Shown: positions 27,148 through 37,089, numbered from the stretch's first letter. The stretch: DNA of 64,000 bases from Devosia faecipullorum (GCF_015158295.1 NZ_JACDXV010000002.1:475001-539000), one strand, 5' to 3'. Notes: generated by a model not told the origin, from the sequence alone. Translations and numbers: made by a program.

Positions 27148-27531
27148 ATGGGTGGGCACAAGACGATGAGACCTGTTCCCCCTCATGGCCTCGGCCATCT
27201 GCGGATCGTGCTTTCCGAGGCCGCCTATATCGGGCCGGGGCGGGCGGATTTGCTTGAGGGCATTGCCAGAACCGGCTCCATCACGGCGGCGGGCAAGGCG
27301 ATGGGGATGAGCTACAAGCGCGCCTGGGGGTTGGTGCAGGCGCTCAATGAGGGGTTCGGGCAGCCGCTGGTGCTGTCGAAACGCGGCGGGGCCGAACAGG
27401 GCGGGGCGGTGTTGACGGCGCTGGGGCAGGCGGTGCTGGACGCCTATCGCGCGATGCAGGCCAAGACTGAAGCGGCGATTGCGCCGGATGTCGCGGCTTT
27501 GCGATCTTTGCTTTCCGATAGGTCGGGCTGA
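27148..27531 (+). CDS. modE: ModE-type winged-helix regulator, DNA-binding domain only
   Basis: About 127 residues containing just the ModE N-terminal LysR-like winged helix: LLEGIARTGSITAAGKAMGM, SYKRAWGLVQALNE and a wing with LVLSKRGGAEQGGAVLTALG. The C-terminal molybdate-binding (TOBE/MOP) domains of full ModE (about 260 residues) are missing, a short form common in alphaproteobacteria. The start is uncertain among the ATGs at 27148 and 27166. Directly precedes modA, where a palindromic operator candidate lies. Confidence 0.85.
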   Translation: MGGHKTMRPVPPHGLGHLRIVLSEAAYIGPGRADLLEGIARTGSITAAGKAMGMSYKRAWGLVQALNEGFGQPLVLSKRGGAEQGGAVLTALGQAVLDAYRAMQAKTEAAIAPDVAALRSLLSDRSG

Positions 27532-27566
27532 ACATATCGCTTGCCAGCATCTCCGGTTCCGGTCCA

Positions 27567-27590
27567 CGATATGGTCAACAAGACATATCG
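27567..27590. promoter_or_regulatory. Palindromic candidate ModE operator before modA
   Basis: CGATATG (27567-27573), a 10-bp spacer and CATATCG (27584-27590) form a perfect 7-bp inverted repeat, ending at the modA ribosome-binding site. A third CATATCG is at 27533-27539. The half-site resembles the ATCG/TATA-type arms of ModE boxes. Autoregulation of the mod operon by the adjacent ModE is inferred. Confidence 0.6.
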
Positions 27591-27599
27591 GAGTTTGCC

Positions 27600-28328
27600 G
27601 TGTCCCGTATCCTGCTCGCCGCCGCCCTTCTTGCCACGAGCGCGCTGCCGGCCTTTGCCGAAAGCGTCAATGTGGCGGTGGCCGCCAATTTCACCGCCGT
27701 GGCCGAGGAATTGGCCGGGCTGTTCGAGGCCGAAACCGGCCATGAGGTGGAACTGAGCTTCGGCGCCACCGGCGGGCTTTATACCCAGATCACCCAGGCG
27801 GCGCCGTTTAGCGTGTTCCTGGCCGCCGACACCGCCCGCCCGCAATTGGCGATCAGCGAAGGTCATGGCGTCGATGGCACATTCTTCGTTTATGCCGAAG
27901 GTCGGCTGGCGCTTTATGGGCCGGGACGCGATCTGAGCGATGGCGAAGCCGCACTCAAGGCTGCGTTCAGCCAGATCGCCATCGCCGATCCGCAGGCGGC
28001 GCCCTATGGCAAGGCGGCGGTGGAAACGCTGACGGGTTTGGGGCTCTACGCGGCGATCGAGCCCAAAGTGGTGTGGGGCGAGAATATTTCCCAGACGCTG
28101 CAATTCGTCGAAACCGGCAATGCCGAGCTGGGTTTCGTCGCCGCCAGCCAGGTTTTGGGCAAAACCGATCAATGGCTGGTGCCGGGTGAATTGCACACGC
28201 CCATCGCGCAGGGGGCGGTGCTGCTCAAGCATGGCGAAACCAATCCGGCGGCCCTGGCTTTCCTGGATTTCCTCAAATCCGACACAGCCGTGGCTGTGAT
28301 CGAGGCGGCGGGCTATTCTGTGCCTTGA
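27600..28328 (+). CDS. modA: Molybdate ABC transporter substrate-binding protein
   Basis: A 242-residue periplasmic binding protein for molybdate or tungstate. Signal peptide to about residue 20 (PAFA); the mature protein opens ESVNVAVAANFTAVAEELAG, and has LSFGATGGLYTQI, FLAADTARPQLA and NAELGFVAASQV, all ModA-typical. The GTG at 27600 has GGAG 6 nt upstream. It is followed by modB but no ATPase gene. Confidence 0.93.
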   Translation: MSRILLAAALLATSALPAFAESVNVAVAANFTAVAEELAGLFEAETGHEVELSFGATGGLYTQITQAAPFSVFLAADTARPQLAISEGHGVDGTFFVYAEGRLALYGPGRDLSDGEAALKAAFSQIAIADPQAAPYGKAAVETLTGLGLYAAIEPKVVWGENISQTLQFVETGNAELGFVAASQVLGKTDQWLVPGELHTPIAQGAVLLKHGETNPAALAFLDFLKSDTAVAVIEAAGYSVP

Positions 28329-28428
28329 GTTTTCCTGCCGGCACCGATGCCTTGGTTGTCGCTACCCTTCCCTCAAGGGGATGGGGGCGAAACAGCCGAA
28401 TGGCAGGGTATTTTACGCTGAGAATTTC

Positions 28429-29109
28429 ATGGACCTTGCCCCCCTCATTGCTCCCATCAGCCTGACGGTCACGCTGGCGTTCAGCGTTACCCTGATCCTG
28501 CTCATCATCGGCACGCCGCTGGCCTGGTGGCTGGCGCATGGGCGCTGGGCGGGCAAGGAGGCGATCGGGGCACTAGTGACCATGCCCATGGTGCTGCCGC
28601 CGACCGTATTGGGTTTTTATCTGCTGCTGGCGCTGGGGCCGAACGGGCCGGGCGGGGCACTGGCGGGATTGTGGGGGGCGCGGACCCTGGCCTTTTCCTT
28701 TGGCGGGCTGGTCATCAGCTCGGTCATCGCCTCGCTGCCCTTCATGGTGCAGCCATTGCGCAATGGTTTTGCCGCCATCGAGACCGAAGTGCTGGAGGTG
28801 GCGGACACTTTGGGCGCGTCGCGCTGGCAGCTCTATTGGCGGGTGATCCTGCCGCTGGCGCGGCCAGGTTACCTGGTGGGCGGCATCATGGCTTTCGCCC
28901 ATACGGTGGGCGAATTCGGCGTCGTGCTGATGATCGGCGGCAATATTCCGGGCAAGACCAAGGTCATGTCCATCGCCATCTACGATTTCGTCGAGCGGCT
29001 GGAATGGGACAAGGCGCATATGCTGGCGGGCGGCATGGTGGTCTTCGCCTTCGCCGTGATCTTCTCGACGCTGATGGTCAACCGGCGGGTGAGCACGCCC
29101 ATGGGTTAG
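28429..29109 (+). CDS. modB: Molybdate ABC transporter permease
   Basis: A 226-residue inner-membrane permease with about five to six hydrophobic segments. The ATPase-coupling EAA loop reads EVADTLGASRWQLYWRVILP, and MPMVLPPTVLGFYLLLALG and HTVGEFGVVLMIGGNIPG are ModB signatures. The ATG at 28429 gives the standard MDLAPL start; the in-frame ATG at 28381 adds 16 residues. The expected modC ATPase gene is absent: an unrelated lactate dehydrogenase follows 60 bp later. Confidence 0.93.
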   Translation: MDLAPLIAPISLTVTLAFSVTLILLIIGTPLAWWLAHGRWAGKEAIGALVTMPMVLPPTVLGFYLLLALGPNGPGGALAGLWGARTLAFSFGGLVISSVIASLPFMVQPLRNGFAAIETEVLEVADTLGASRWQLYWRVILPLARPGYLVGGIMAFAHTVGEFGVVLMIGGNIPGKTKVMSIAIYDFVERLEWDKAHMLAGGMVVFAFAVIFSTLMVNRRVSTPMG

Positions 29110-29120
29110 GGGCGTTGACG

Positions 29121-29134
29121 ACTAACATGTTAGT
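29121..29134. promoter_or_regulatory. Perfect 14-bp palindrome in the lldD leader
   Basis: ACTAACATGTTAGT, a perfect palindrome, lies 36 bp before the lldD ATG and just after TTGAC. Shape and position suit an operator for a dimeric regulator, for instance a GntR-type lactate regulator; no such regulator gene is in the window. Confidence 0.45.
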
Positions 29135-29169
29135 TGCTAGGGCAGGCGAAACAGCCGGAGTGCCCGCCA

Positions 29170-30354
29170 ATGAGTGCCATCAACAAGGTTCTGACCGTCG
29201 ATGAGATGAAGCGCCTGGCCCATCGGCGCGTGCCGAAAATGTTCTTCGATTATGCCGATAGCGGTTCTTATACCGAGAGTACCTATCGGCAGAACGAGAG
29301 CGATTTTTCCAAGATCCTGCTCAACCAGAAAATCGCGGTGAACCTTGAGGGGCGCAATCTCAAGGTGGAGATGCTGGGCCAGAAGATCGCCATGCCAATC
29401 GCCATCGCGCCCGCCGCGACCGGGGGCATGCAGGTGGCCGATGGCGAGATCAAGGCGGCACGGGCCGCCGAAAAATTCGGCATCCCCTTCTCGCTCTCCA
29501 CCATGAGCGTCTGTTCCATCGAGGATGTCGCGGAAAATACCAGCGCCCCGTTCTGGTTCCAGCTCTATGTGATGCGCGACCGCGATTTCATCAATCGGCT
29601 GATCGACCGCGCCAAGGCGGCGAAATGTTCGGCGCTGATCCTGACCATGGATCTGCAAATCCTGGGGCAGCGGCACAAGGACATCCGCAACGGCCTGTCC
29701 ACCCCGCCCAAATTCACCCCGCATTCGGTCTGGCAGATGATGCAGCATCCCACGTGGTGCCTGCGCATGCTGGGTACGCAAAGGCGGACCTTCCGCAATA
29801 TCGTGGGCCATGTGGGGGGCGATCATGACCTGGCCTCGCTCTCGGCGTGGACGGCCAGCCAGTTCGACCCAGCGCTCAATTGGGGCGATGTGCGCTGGAT
29901 CAAGGAGCGGTTCGGCGGCCCGGTGATCGTCAAGGGCGTGCTCGACGCCGATGACGCGCAGGCGGCGCTCGACAATGGCGCCGACGCCATCGTGGTCTCC
30001 AATCATGGCGGCCGCCAGCTCGACGGCGCGCCTTCGAGTATCCGCGTGCTGCCCGAAATCGTCGACAGGGTGGGCCACAAGACCGAGGTCTATCTCGATA
30101 GCGGCATCCGCTCGGGGCAGGACGTGATCAAGGCGCTGGCCTATGGCGCCAAATCCACCTTTATCGGCCGGCCCATGCTCTATGGGCTGGGCGCGGGCGG
30201 GGAAGCGGGCGTCACCAGGGTGCTCGACATCATGGCCAAGGAACTGGACACCACGATGGCGCTGTGCGGGGAGCGCGACATCCTCAATGTTGGACCGCAC
30301 AACATCTATTCCAACGACCTGCCGCCGCGCAATGCGCCCAAGGCGCGGGGCTAG
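29170..30354 (+). CDS. lldD: FMN-dependent L-lactate dehydrogenase / alpha-hydroxy-acid oxidising protein
   Basis: A 394-residue flavoprotein that oxidises L-lactate or another L-2-hydroxyacid, in respiratory chains usually to quinone. The N terminus (VDEMKRLAHRRVPKMFFDYA) and the active-site segment VVSNHGGRQLDGAPSSI (His base, Arg) are typical, with DSGIRSGQDVIKALAYGA forming the FMN phosphate site. A membrane-binding LldD versus a soluble oxidase or other hydroxyacid enzyme cannot be told apart by eye. Its end overlaps the anti-sigma gene by 4 bp, convergently. Confidence 0.9.
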   Translation: MSAINKVLTVDEMKRLAHRRVPKMFFDYADSGSYTESTYRQNESDFSKILLNQKIAVNLEGRNLKVEMLGQKIAMPIAIAPAATGGMQVADGEIKAARAAEKFGIPFSLSTMSVCSIEDVAENTSAPFWFQLYVMRDRDFINRLIDRAKAAKCSALILTMDLQILGQRHKDIRNGLSTPPKFTPHSVWQMMQHPTWCLRMLGTQRRTFRNIVGHVGGDHDLASLSAWTASQFDPALNWGDVRWIKERFGGPVIVKGVLDADDAQAALDNGADAIVVSNHGGRQLDGAPSSIRVLPEIVDRVGHKTEVYLDSGIRSGQDVIKALAYGAKSTFIGRPMLYGLGAGGEAGVTRVLDIMAKELDTTMALCGERDILNVGPHNIYSNDLPPRNAPKARG

Positions 30355-31151
30355 AGTTCGCGGTAGACAGGCACCGTTGCGGACGGCGTCAATTGGGCGA
30401 AGGCGATGCTGGCGAGCGCCCGCAGGGTCTCGGGCGATTGCGGGCCGACAATGGTGCAGGTGACGACGAGGCTGGCCCAATACAGCACGTTGTCGCCGCC
30501 CAGCCGTAGCGTTTCGAGTTCGGGGCCGCCGGCGTCAATGGCGGGGGTGACATAGAGCGTCGCTCTCTGGCCCCTGGCATCTTCATACATGAGCTGGGCG
30601 GCGCGGCCGCCGGGAAGCGCGGGGGCAGGCAGCAGCCGACCGCCCAGAAAGTCGAGGCCGGCTTCGGAGAGGTCGGGCATGACGAGGGCGGTGTCCAGCC
30701 GGCTGGAGAGCCAGCTGGACAAATGCTCGGTCTCCTCGCCGGACACTTCCACCGCATGGCGGTTTTCCGCGACATAGACATTGTGGGCGCTGACGGCGTC
30801 GGCGATGAGGCGCTCATAGAGGGCCGGCCCCTCGATGGCGGGGCGCAACAGCCAGCCGGTGGCCAGGCCGATGCCGAGCAGGCCGACGATCATTGCGGCG
30901 CGGGACAGGATCCGCCAGCGGCGGCGGGCGTATTCGGCCGCCATGGACCGGGGCGACAGCCGGGCCGGGACCGGCTCGCTGATGACGGGGCCATAAAGGG
31001 TGCGGATGGCATCGGACTGGCGCTGTAACTGGCCCAGTTCCGCCATGGCATCGGGATTGGCGGCGAGCCAGGTTTCAACCCGGCTCCGGGCGGGCTCATC
31101 CAGATGTCCATCAAGAAAGGCCATGACCATGTCGCGGGTGATCTCGCTCAT
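30351..31151 (-). CDS. Membrane anti-sigma factor
   Basis: A 266-residue protein starting MSEITRDMVMAFLDGHLDEP, the usual opening of ECF anti-sigma domains, but without the HxxxCxxC zinc motif. One membrane helix is at about 84-104 (AAMIVGLLGIGLATGWLL), followed by a periplasmic domain of about 160 residues. The ATG overlaps the sigma stop by 4 bp (ATGA), strong evidence for a cognate pair. It should hold the sigma factor at the membrane until an envelope signal appears. Confidence 0.88.
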   Translation of the reverse strand: MSEITRDMVMAFLDGHLDEPARSRVETWLAANPDAMAELGQLQRQSDAIRTLYGPVISEPVPARLSPRSMAAEYARRRWRILSRAAMIVGLLGIGLATGWLLRPAIEGPALYERLIADAVSAHNVYVAENRHAVEVSGEETEHLSSWLSSRLDTALVMPDLSEAGLDFLGGRLLPAPALPGGRAAQLMYEDARGQRATLYVTPAIDAGGPELETLRLGGDNVLYWASLVVTCTIVGPQSPETLRALASIAFAQLTPSATVPVYREL

Positions 31152-31654
31152 TTGATGGTCCTCAGATGCGGCTCGTGGGCGCCGCCGGTGATCTGGCGCA
31201 AGGTGGCGCGGGCGCGGCCGAGCCGGCTCATCAGCGTGCCGGCGGGGATGCCGAGAATGGCGGCGGCCTCGGCATAGGCGAGGCCTTCGAGGGTCACGAG
31301 CAGCAGCGCCTCCTTCTGGTCGAGCGGCAGGGTGCCGATGGCGCGGTCGAGTTCGGCAAGCGCCAGATGGCCGGGCTGCGGCGCCGGAATGCCAAGCTCG
31401 GGCATGGCGTCGATATCGGCCATGTCGCCATGGCGCCGCCGGCTGCGCAGCGCGTTGCGGTGGAGATTGGTCAGGATGGTGAACAGCCAGGGGCGCAAGG
31501 GGCCGGTGGGCCGGAACAGGCCGCGCCGCGCGATGGCGCGTTCGAGACAGTCCTGCACCAGATCGTCGGCGCGGTCGGCATCGCGGGTGAGCGCGCGGGC
31601 ATAGCGGCGCAAAGCCGGGATGCAGGTTTCGAGCTCATCGAGAAAATCGACCAC
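31148..31654 (-). CDS. ECF-type RNA polymerase sigma factor
   Basis: A 168-residue sigma-70 family protein: region 2 at about 8-72 (DRADDLVQDCLERAIARRGL, PWLFTILTNLHRN) and region 4 at about 100-155 (LPLDQKEALLLVTLEGLAYA, AAILGIPAGTLMSRLGRAR). The start is a GTG with AAGGA upstream. It lies between the COG4315 gene and the anti-sigma gene in one operon. Confidence 0.92.
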   Translation of the reverse strand: MVDFLDELETCIPALRRYARALTRDADRADDLVQDCLERAIARRGLFRPTGPLRPWLFTILTNLHRNALRSRRRHGDMADIDAMPELGIPAPQPGHLALAELDRAIGTLPLDQKEALLLVTLEGLAYAEAAAILGIPAGTLMSRLGRARATLRQITGGAHEPHLRTIK

Positions 31655-31681
31655 GCCGGGTTCGTCCTTAAACGTCAGTCT

Positions 31682-32074
31682 TCATTCGATGGCAAGATGC
31701 CAGACGCCGCCGACGCCGTCACCGGTAATGTCGCCGGGGGCCTGGTCATCGACCCAGAAATAGAGCGGCATGCCTTTATAGGCCCACATATTGGTGCCGT
31801 CGGTGCGTTCCACGAGGGTGAATTCGCCCTCGGGCGTGGCGCCGTCATCGGCAAAGAGCGGCGGCCATTTGGCGGCGCAGTCATCGTAGCAATTGGTGAC
31901 GCCGGCACTGTCCTTGTCGAAGATGTAGAGCGTCATGTCATTGGCGCCGGTCAGTACCATCTTGCCGCCGATATCGACGGATTTGACGGCGCCGCCGAGA
32001 TATTCGGCGGAGAGAACCGGCGTGGCCAGAAGCACGAGTGCTGCGGCGCCGGCGAGAAGTGAAGGCATGTGCAT
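31682..32074 (-). CDS. COG4315 family secreted repeat protein
   Basis: A 130-residue exported protein with a signal peptide ending VLS (residue 22). It has the Yx(F/W/Y)xxD-type repeats of COG4315 (LYIFDKD and LYFWVDD) and the pair NCYDDCAAKWPPLFADDGA, whose two cysteines may form a disulfide. The function of the family is unknown. It is first in an operon with the sigma and anti-sigma genes, 27 bp ahead, so it is probably either a target or a sensor partner of that switch. GGAGG lies 8 nt before the ATG. Confidence 0.87.
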   Translation of the reverse strand: MHMPSLLAGAAALVLLATPVLSAEYLGGAVKSVDIGGKMVLTGANDMTLYIFDKDSAGVTNCYDDCAAKWPPLFADDGATPEGEFTLVERTDGTNMWAYKGMPLYFWVDDQAPGDITGDGVGGVWHLAIE

Positions 32075-32280
32075 GGGAATTCCTCCGTTTGGCGGGGGCG
32101 CGGCTGCGCCTCCAAAGTCACCAACACCGCAGCCCAGTATTTAATCCCTGATCCGGCGCCGAATTCTTGGGTCGAGGCTGTCAAAGGACGGCGTCGTCAT
32201 GCAGGACAACAACATGCTGGACACTTTTCGCGGCGCTTGCTTTGTTAGCAGCGTTCGGCGTGACCTTGGGAGAGGGTCGT

Positions 32281-32324
32281 CCCGCCGAGCCGGCGCGCCA
32301 AAAAGGCGGGCTTTTTTTGGAGGG
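32281..32324 (+). promoter_or_regulatory. Terminator-like hairpin and U tract overlapping the TRAP binding-protein leader
   Basis: CCCGCC (32281-32286) pairs with GGCGGG (32305-32310), immediately followed by CTTTTTTT (32311-32318) and then the GGAGGG ribosome-binding site (32319-32324). An alternative smaller hairpin CGCC-AAAAA-GGCG sits inside. An intrinsic terminator ending at the ribosome-binding site suggests attenuation of this gene; no other plus-strand gene ends here. Confidence 0.55.
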
Positions 32325-32329
32325 ATTGA

Positions 32330-33430
32330 ATGAAGAGACGTGACTTTTTCAAGCAGGCATCCGTCGCCACGATCGGCGCCGCTGCGGCTGCGACGCTGGC
32401 GACCCCCGCCATTGCCCAAGGCAATATCCATTGGCGCATGGTGACCACCTGGCCCAAGAATTTCCCGGGCATGGGCGTAGGCGCGCAGCGCATCGCCGAC
32501 CGCATCACCGCCGCTTCGGGTGGACGGCTCACCATTCAGGTCTTTGCAGCCGGCGAAATGGTGCCGGGCCTGCAGGCGCTGGACGCCGTGATCGACGGAT
32601 CGGCGGAAATGAGCCACGGCGCCGCCTATTACTGGCAGAACAAGAGCCAGGGCCTCAGCTTCTTCACCGGCGTGCCCTATGGCATGACCAGCCGCGAACT
32701 GACCGGCTGGGTCCGCTATATGGGCGGGCAGGAAATCTGGGACGAAATCTACGACCAGTTCGGCTTGCAGGGATTCCTGTCGGGCGATACCGGCACCCAG
32801 GCGGGCGGCTGGTTCAAGAACGAGCTGACCGGCGTCGCCGACGTGCAGGGTCTACGGTTCCGCACGCCGGGCCTGGGCGGACAGGTCTGGGCCAAGCTGG
32901 GTGCCTCGGTGACCAATCTGGCGGCCGGGGAAATCTTCGCCGCGCTGCAATCGGGCACGCTGGACGCCGCCGAATTCGTCGGCCCCTATAACGATCTGGC
33001 GCTGGGCTTCTACCAGATCGCCAAGAATTACTATTTCCCCAGCTTCATCGAGCCGGGCCTGGCCACCGAACTGGTGGTGGACAAGGCCAAGTATCAGGCG
33101 CTGCCCGAAGACCTGCAGGCCATCGTCCGCGACGTCTGCCAGGCCGAATATGACGCCGTGGCCGCCGACTTCGCGGCCAATGACCCCCGCGCTCTCCAGG
33201 CGCTGGTGGAACAGCACGGCGTGCAGATCCGCCATTTCCCCGAGGAAATCCTCGAGGCCGGCGCGAAGGCGGCCACCGAATTGCTCACCGAAATCCGCGA
33301 AAGCGGCGACGCGCTGACCAAGAAGACGGCGGAGAGCTTCGTTTCGGCGCTCAATATCGTGCGCCAGAAGACCGATGGCACGGATTCGCTGTTCCTCGCC
33401 GCGCGCGAGAAATATTTCAAGCTGAGCTAG
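32330..33430 (+). CDS. TRAP transporter substrate-binding protein (DctP/TakP-like)
   Basis: A 366-residue periplasmic binding protein with a Tat signal peptide (MKRRDFFKQA..., cleavage near AIA). The mature start NIHWRMVTTWPKNFPGMG, MSHGAAYYWQNKSQ, and GLRFRTPGLGGQVWAKLGAS with the conserved Arg that salt-bridges the ligand carboxylate place it in the TRAP mannitol/chloroaromatic (TakP-like) group; ligands are typically 2-oxoacids. The matching permease genes are probably dctQM at 37139-39087 on the other strand, 3.7 kb away. Confidence 0.92.
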   Translation: MKRRDFFKQASVATIGAAAAATLATPAIAQGNIHWRMVTTWPKNFPGMGVGAQRIADRITAASGGRLTIQVFAAGEMVPGLQALDAVIDGSAEMSHGAAYYWQNKSQGLSFFTGVPYGMTSRELTGWVRYMGGQEIWDEIYDQFGLQGFLSGDTGTQAGGWFKNELTGVADVQGLRFRTPGLGGQVWAKLGASVTNLAAGEIFAALQSGTLDAAEFVGPYNDLALGFYQIAKNYYFPSFIEPGLATELVVDKAKYQALPEDLQAIVRDVCQAEYDAVAADFAANDPRALQALVEQHGVQIRHFPEEILEAGAKAATELLTEIRESGDALTKKTAESFVSALNIVRQKTDGTDSLFLAAREKYFKLS

Positions 33431-33455
33431 AACCCGGCGGGTAATCGACAAAAAG

Positions 33456-33487
33456 AAGGCCCCATCCGCGTGCGGATGGGGCCTTTT
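33456..33487. terminator. Bidirectional terminator between convergent genes
   Basis: AAGGCCCCATCCGC and GCGGATGGGGCCTT form a near-perfect 14-bp stem, flanked by AAAAAGAA on the left and TTTTCGTTT on the right, so it can end both the TRAP binding-protein transcript and the opposing Na/Pi cotransporter transcript. Confidence 0.9.
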
Positions 33488-33520
33488 CGTTTCGGTCAGC
33501 GCGCAGCGGGACTCTGGCGG

Positions 33521-35164
33521 TCAGCCGCCCTGCGCCTGCGGCTCCTCGGTCCGGCGCAGCACCGGATAGGCGACGCTGGCGAGCAGGGAATTGATGTTCT
33601 TGAGGGCGCGGATGGTTTCCAGATGCAGGTCGCTGGTGGCGATGGATTGCTGGGCCCCCTCGCGCAGCCGCGCCAGATGTTCGGCGGCGCTGAGCCGGCC
33701 GGCATGACCGAGCGAAGCCTTCTGCTCGAGCAGCAATTGGGCCGCTGCGCGGTCTTCCGACATCAGCACGTTGAGCGCCAGATGGAGATTGTCGACGACC
33801 CGATGGTGGAGATCGTTGAGCTCGCGCCAGCCGGCGGGCGAAAATCTGAGCTTCTGCTCGGCTCGGGACTCGGCCAGTTTCACCAGGGTCTTGACCACGG
33901 CGTCTCCGACATATTCGAGATTGATGGCCAATTGCGCCAGTTCCTGTCCGCGCAGGGCGTCGGCGCCTTCGGGGTGCGGATAATGGATGCGCGAGAGATA
34001 GAGCTTGATGTCGGACTGGGCGGCATTGACCGCCTGTTCGAGCAGCTTGATCTCGCGGATCTTTTCGGGATCGGCGATCTCATAGAGTTCCATGACCGGT
34101 TGCAGCATGCGCTCGACGATCTCGGCCATGCGCAGCAATTCGCGCTTGGCGCTGGCCAGGGCCAGAGCCGGATTGCCGATCAGATTGTCGTCGAGGCGCA
34201 TGGGCGCCACCAGCGGATGGGACGGCTGGGGCGCGCTGCGCACGAGGCGCGTGGTGAGCCTGGCCATGAGCGAGGTCAGTGGCAAAGCCAGCGCGATGAG
34301 CACGAGGTTGAAGGCGAAGTGGAAATTGATGATCTGGCGCGCCGCGTCGGGACCGAGCCAGGTGCCCGGGACATGGCTGAGCCAGAGCAGGCCCAGGCCA
34401 GCCACGGCGAGGACGGCGCGGAAGATGAAATTGCCCAGAGTGATGCGCCGCGCCGCCGCGCTGCCGCCGCGCGTCAGCATGAAGGCAATGATGGAGGAGC
34501 CCATATTGGCGCCCAGCACCATGGACGCGCCCAGCTCGAACGGCACCAGGCCCTGGGTGGCGAAGGTGGCCACCAGCAGGATGAAGGCGACGGAGGAATG
34601 GATCACCCAGGTGAACAGGGCCGCCAGCAGGAAGGCGGTGAAGGGATCGCCGGCAAGATAGGCCACGATTTCGGGCAGGACTTCGGCCTCGCGCAGCGGT
34701 ATCGTCGCCTCGCCGATGAGGCGCAGCGACATCAGGATCAGCGCGATGCCGATGACGATGCGGCCGGCCTGTCTTACGTCGCGGTTGTGCCCGCGAAAGA
34801 ACATGACGCCGCCAAGGATCATCAGGATCGGCATCAGCCAGGACGGATTGACGCTGAGCAATTGCACAACGATGGCCGAGCCCAGGTCGGCCCCGAGCAT
34901 GGTGGCGAGGCCCGCCGCGAGCGTGAGCTGACCGCTGGCGGCGAAACCGGCGGCGATCAGCGCCACCGCCGTCGAGCTTTGCAGCAGAATGGCGACGAAA
35001 CCGCCCAGCGCAGCGGATTTGAAATGGTTGCGCTTGCCCTGGCCGAGCAGTCGGTGCAGCACCGCTTTTTGTGAACGCTCCATACCCGTACGCACCATCC
35101 GGGTTGCCCATAAAAGCAGGGTGACCGCGCCGGCAATGTTGACGAGTACGAGATAGATGTTCAT
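33521..35164 (-). CDS. Na/Pi cotransporter family protein with PhoU-like domain
   Basis: A 547-residue inner-membrane protein of the NptA/PNaS (SLC34-like) family. Two inverted halves carry the QSST-type motifs LLQSSTAVALI and WVIHSSVAFILL; about eight to nine hydrophobic segments cover residues 5-310. The remainder is a helical PhoU-like domain (AEIVERMLQPVMELYEIA, NLEYVGDAVVKTLVKLAES). Sodium-driven phosphate transport is inferred from the family. It interrupts the TRAP genes and shows no functional link to them. Confidence 0.9.
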   Translation of the reverse strand: MNIYLVLVNIAGAVTLLLWATRMVRTGMERSQKAVLHRLLGQGKRNHFKSAALGGFVAILLQSSTAVALIAAGFAASGQLTLAAGLATMLGADLGSAIVVQLLSVNPSWLMPILMILGGVMFFRGHNRDVRQAGRIVIGIALILMSLRLIGEATIPLREAEVLPEIVAYLAGDPFTAFLLAALFTWVIHSSVAFILLVATFATQGLVPFELGASMVLGANMGSSIIAFMLTRGGSAAARRITLGNFIFRAVLAVAGLGLLWLSHVPGTWLGPDAARQIINFHFAFNLVLIALALPLTSLMARLTTRLVRSAPQPSHPLVAPMRLDDNLIGNPALALASAKRELLRMAEIVERMLQPVMELYEIADPEKIREIKLLEQAVNAAQSDIKLYLSRIHYPHPEGADALRGQELAQLAINLEYVGDAVVKTLVKLAESRAEQKLRFSPAGWRELNDLHHRVVDNLHLALNVLMSEDRAAAQLLLEQKASLGHAGRLSAAEHLARLREGAQQSIATSDLHLETIRALKNINSLLASVAYPVLRRTEEPQAQGG

Positions 35165-35463
35165 GGCGTCCTTTCGAAGGGTGAGCGTTCAGTATAACCG
35201 GAGATCATCGACCTGTTTGGTCAGCTGTGCAATGGGCATGTTTGCCCGATCGCCTGGCCCCAAAGTATTGAACGGGGCGTTCCAAGCTTTTGTTTTCGCA
35301 CAGCAATGCGCTGAGAACCTGCATCGCAGGTGGCGCTGAGCATAGATAGCGACACATTGAGGCTTCTGCATGGCTTTGCCCTTGTGCCCTTGCCAGGATT
35401 TGTCGCGGATGCTTTAGGAGCGCACTTCCGCCCCGCTTATCCCCCCAAAGGCTCAATACAGGC
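35165..35463. other. 299-bp intergenic region with a hairpin flanked by direct repeats
   Basis: No credible gene. The one structured element is a perfect hairpin ACCTGC-ATC-GCAGGT (35317-35331) with an 8-bp direct repeat GCGCTGAG on each side (35308-35315 and 35333-35340). The region separates the divergent Na/Pi and ABC-F genes and must hold both promoters; I could not assign them with confidence. Confidence 0.5.
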
Positions 35464-37086
<1,623 letters not shown>

Positions 37087-37089
37087 AAA

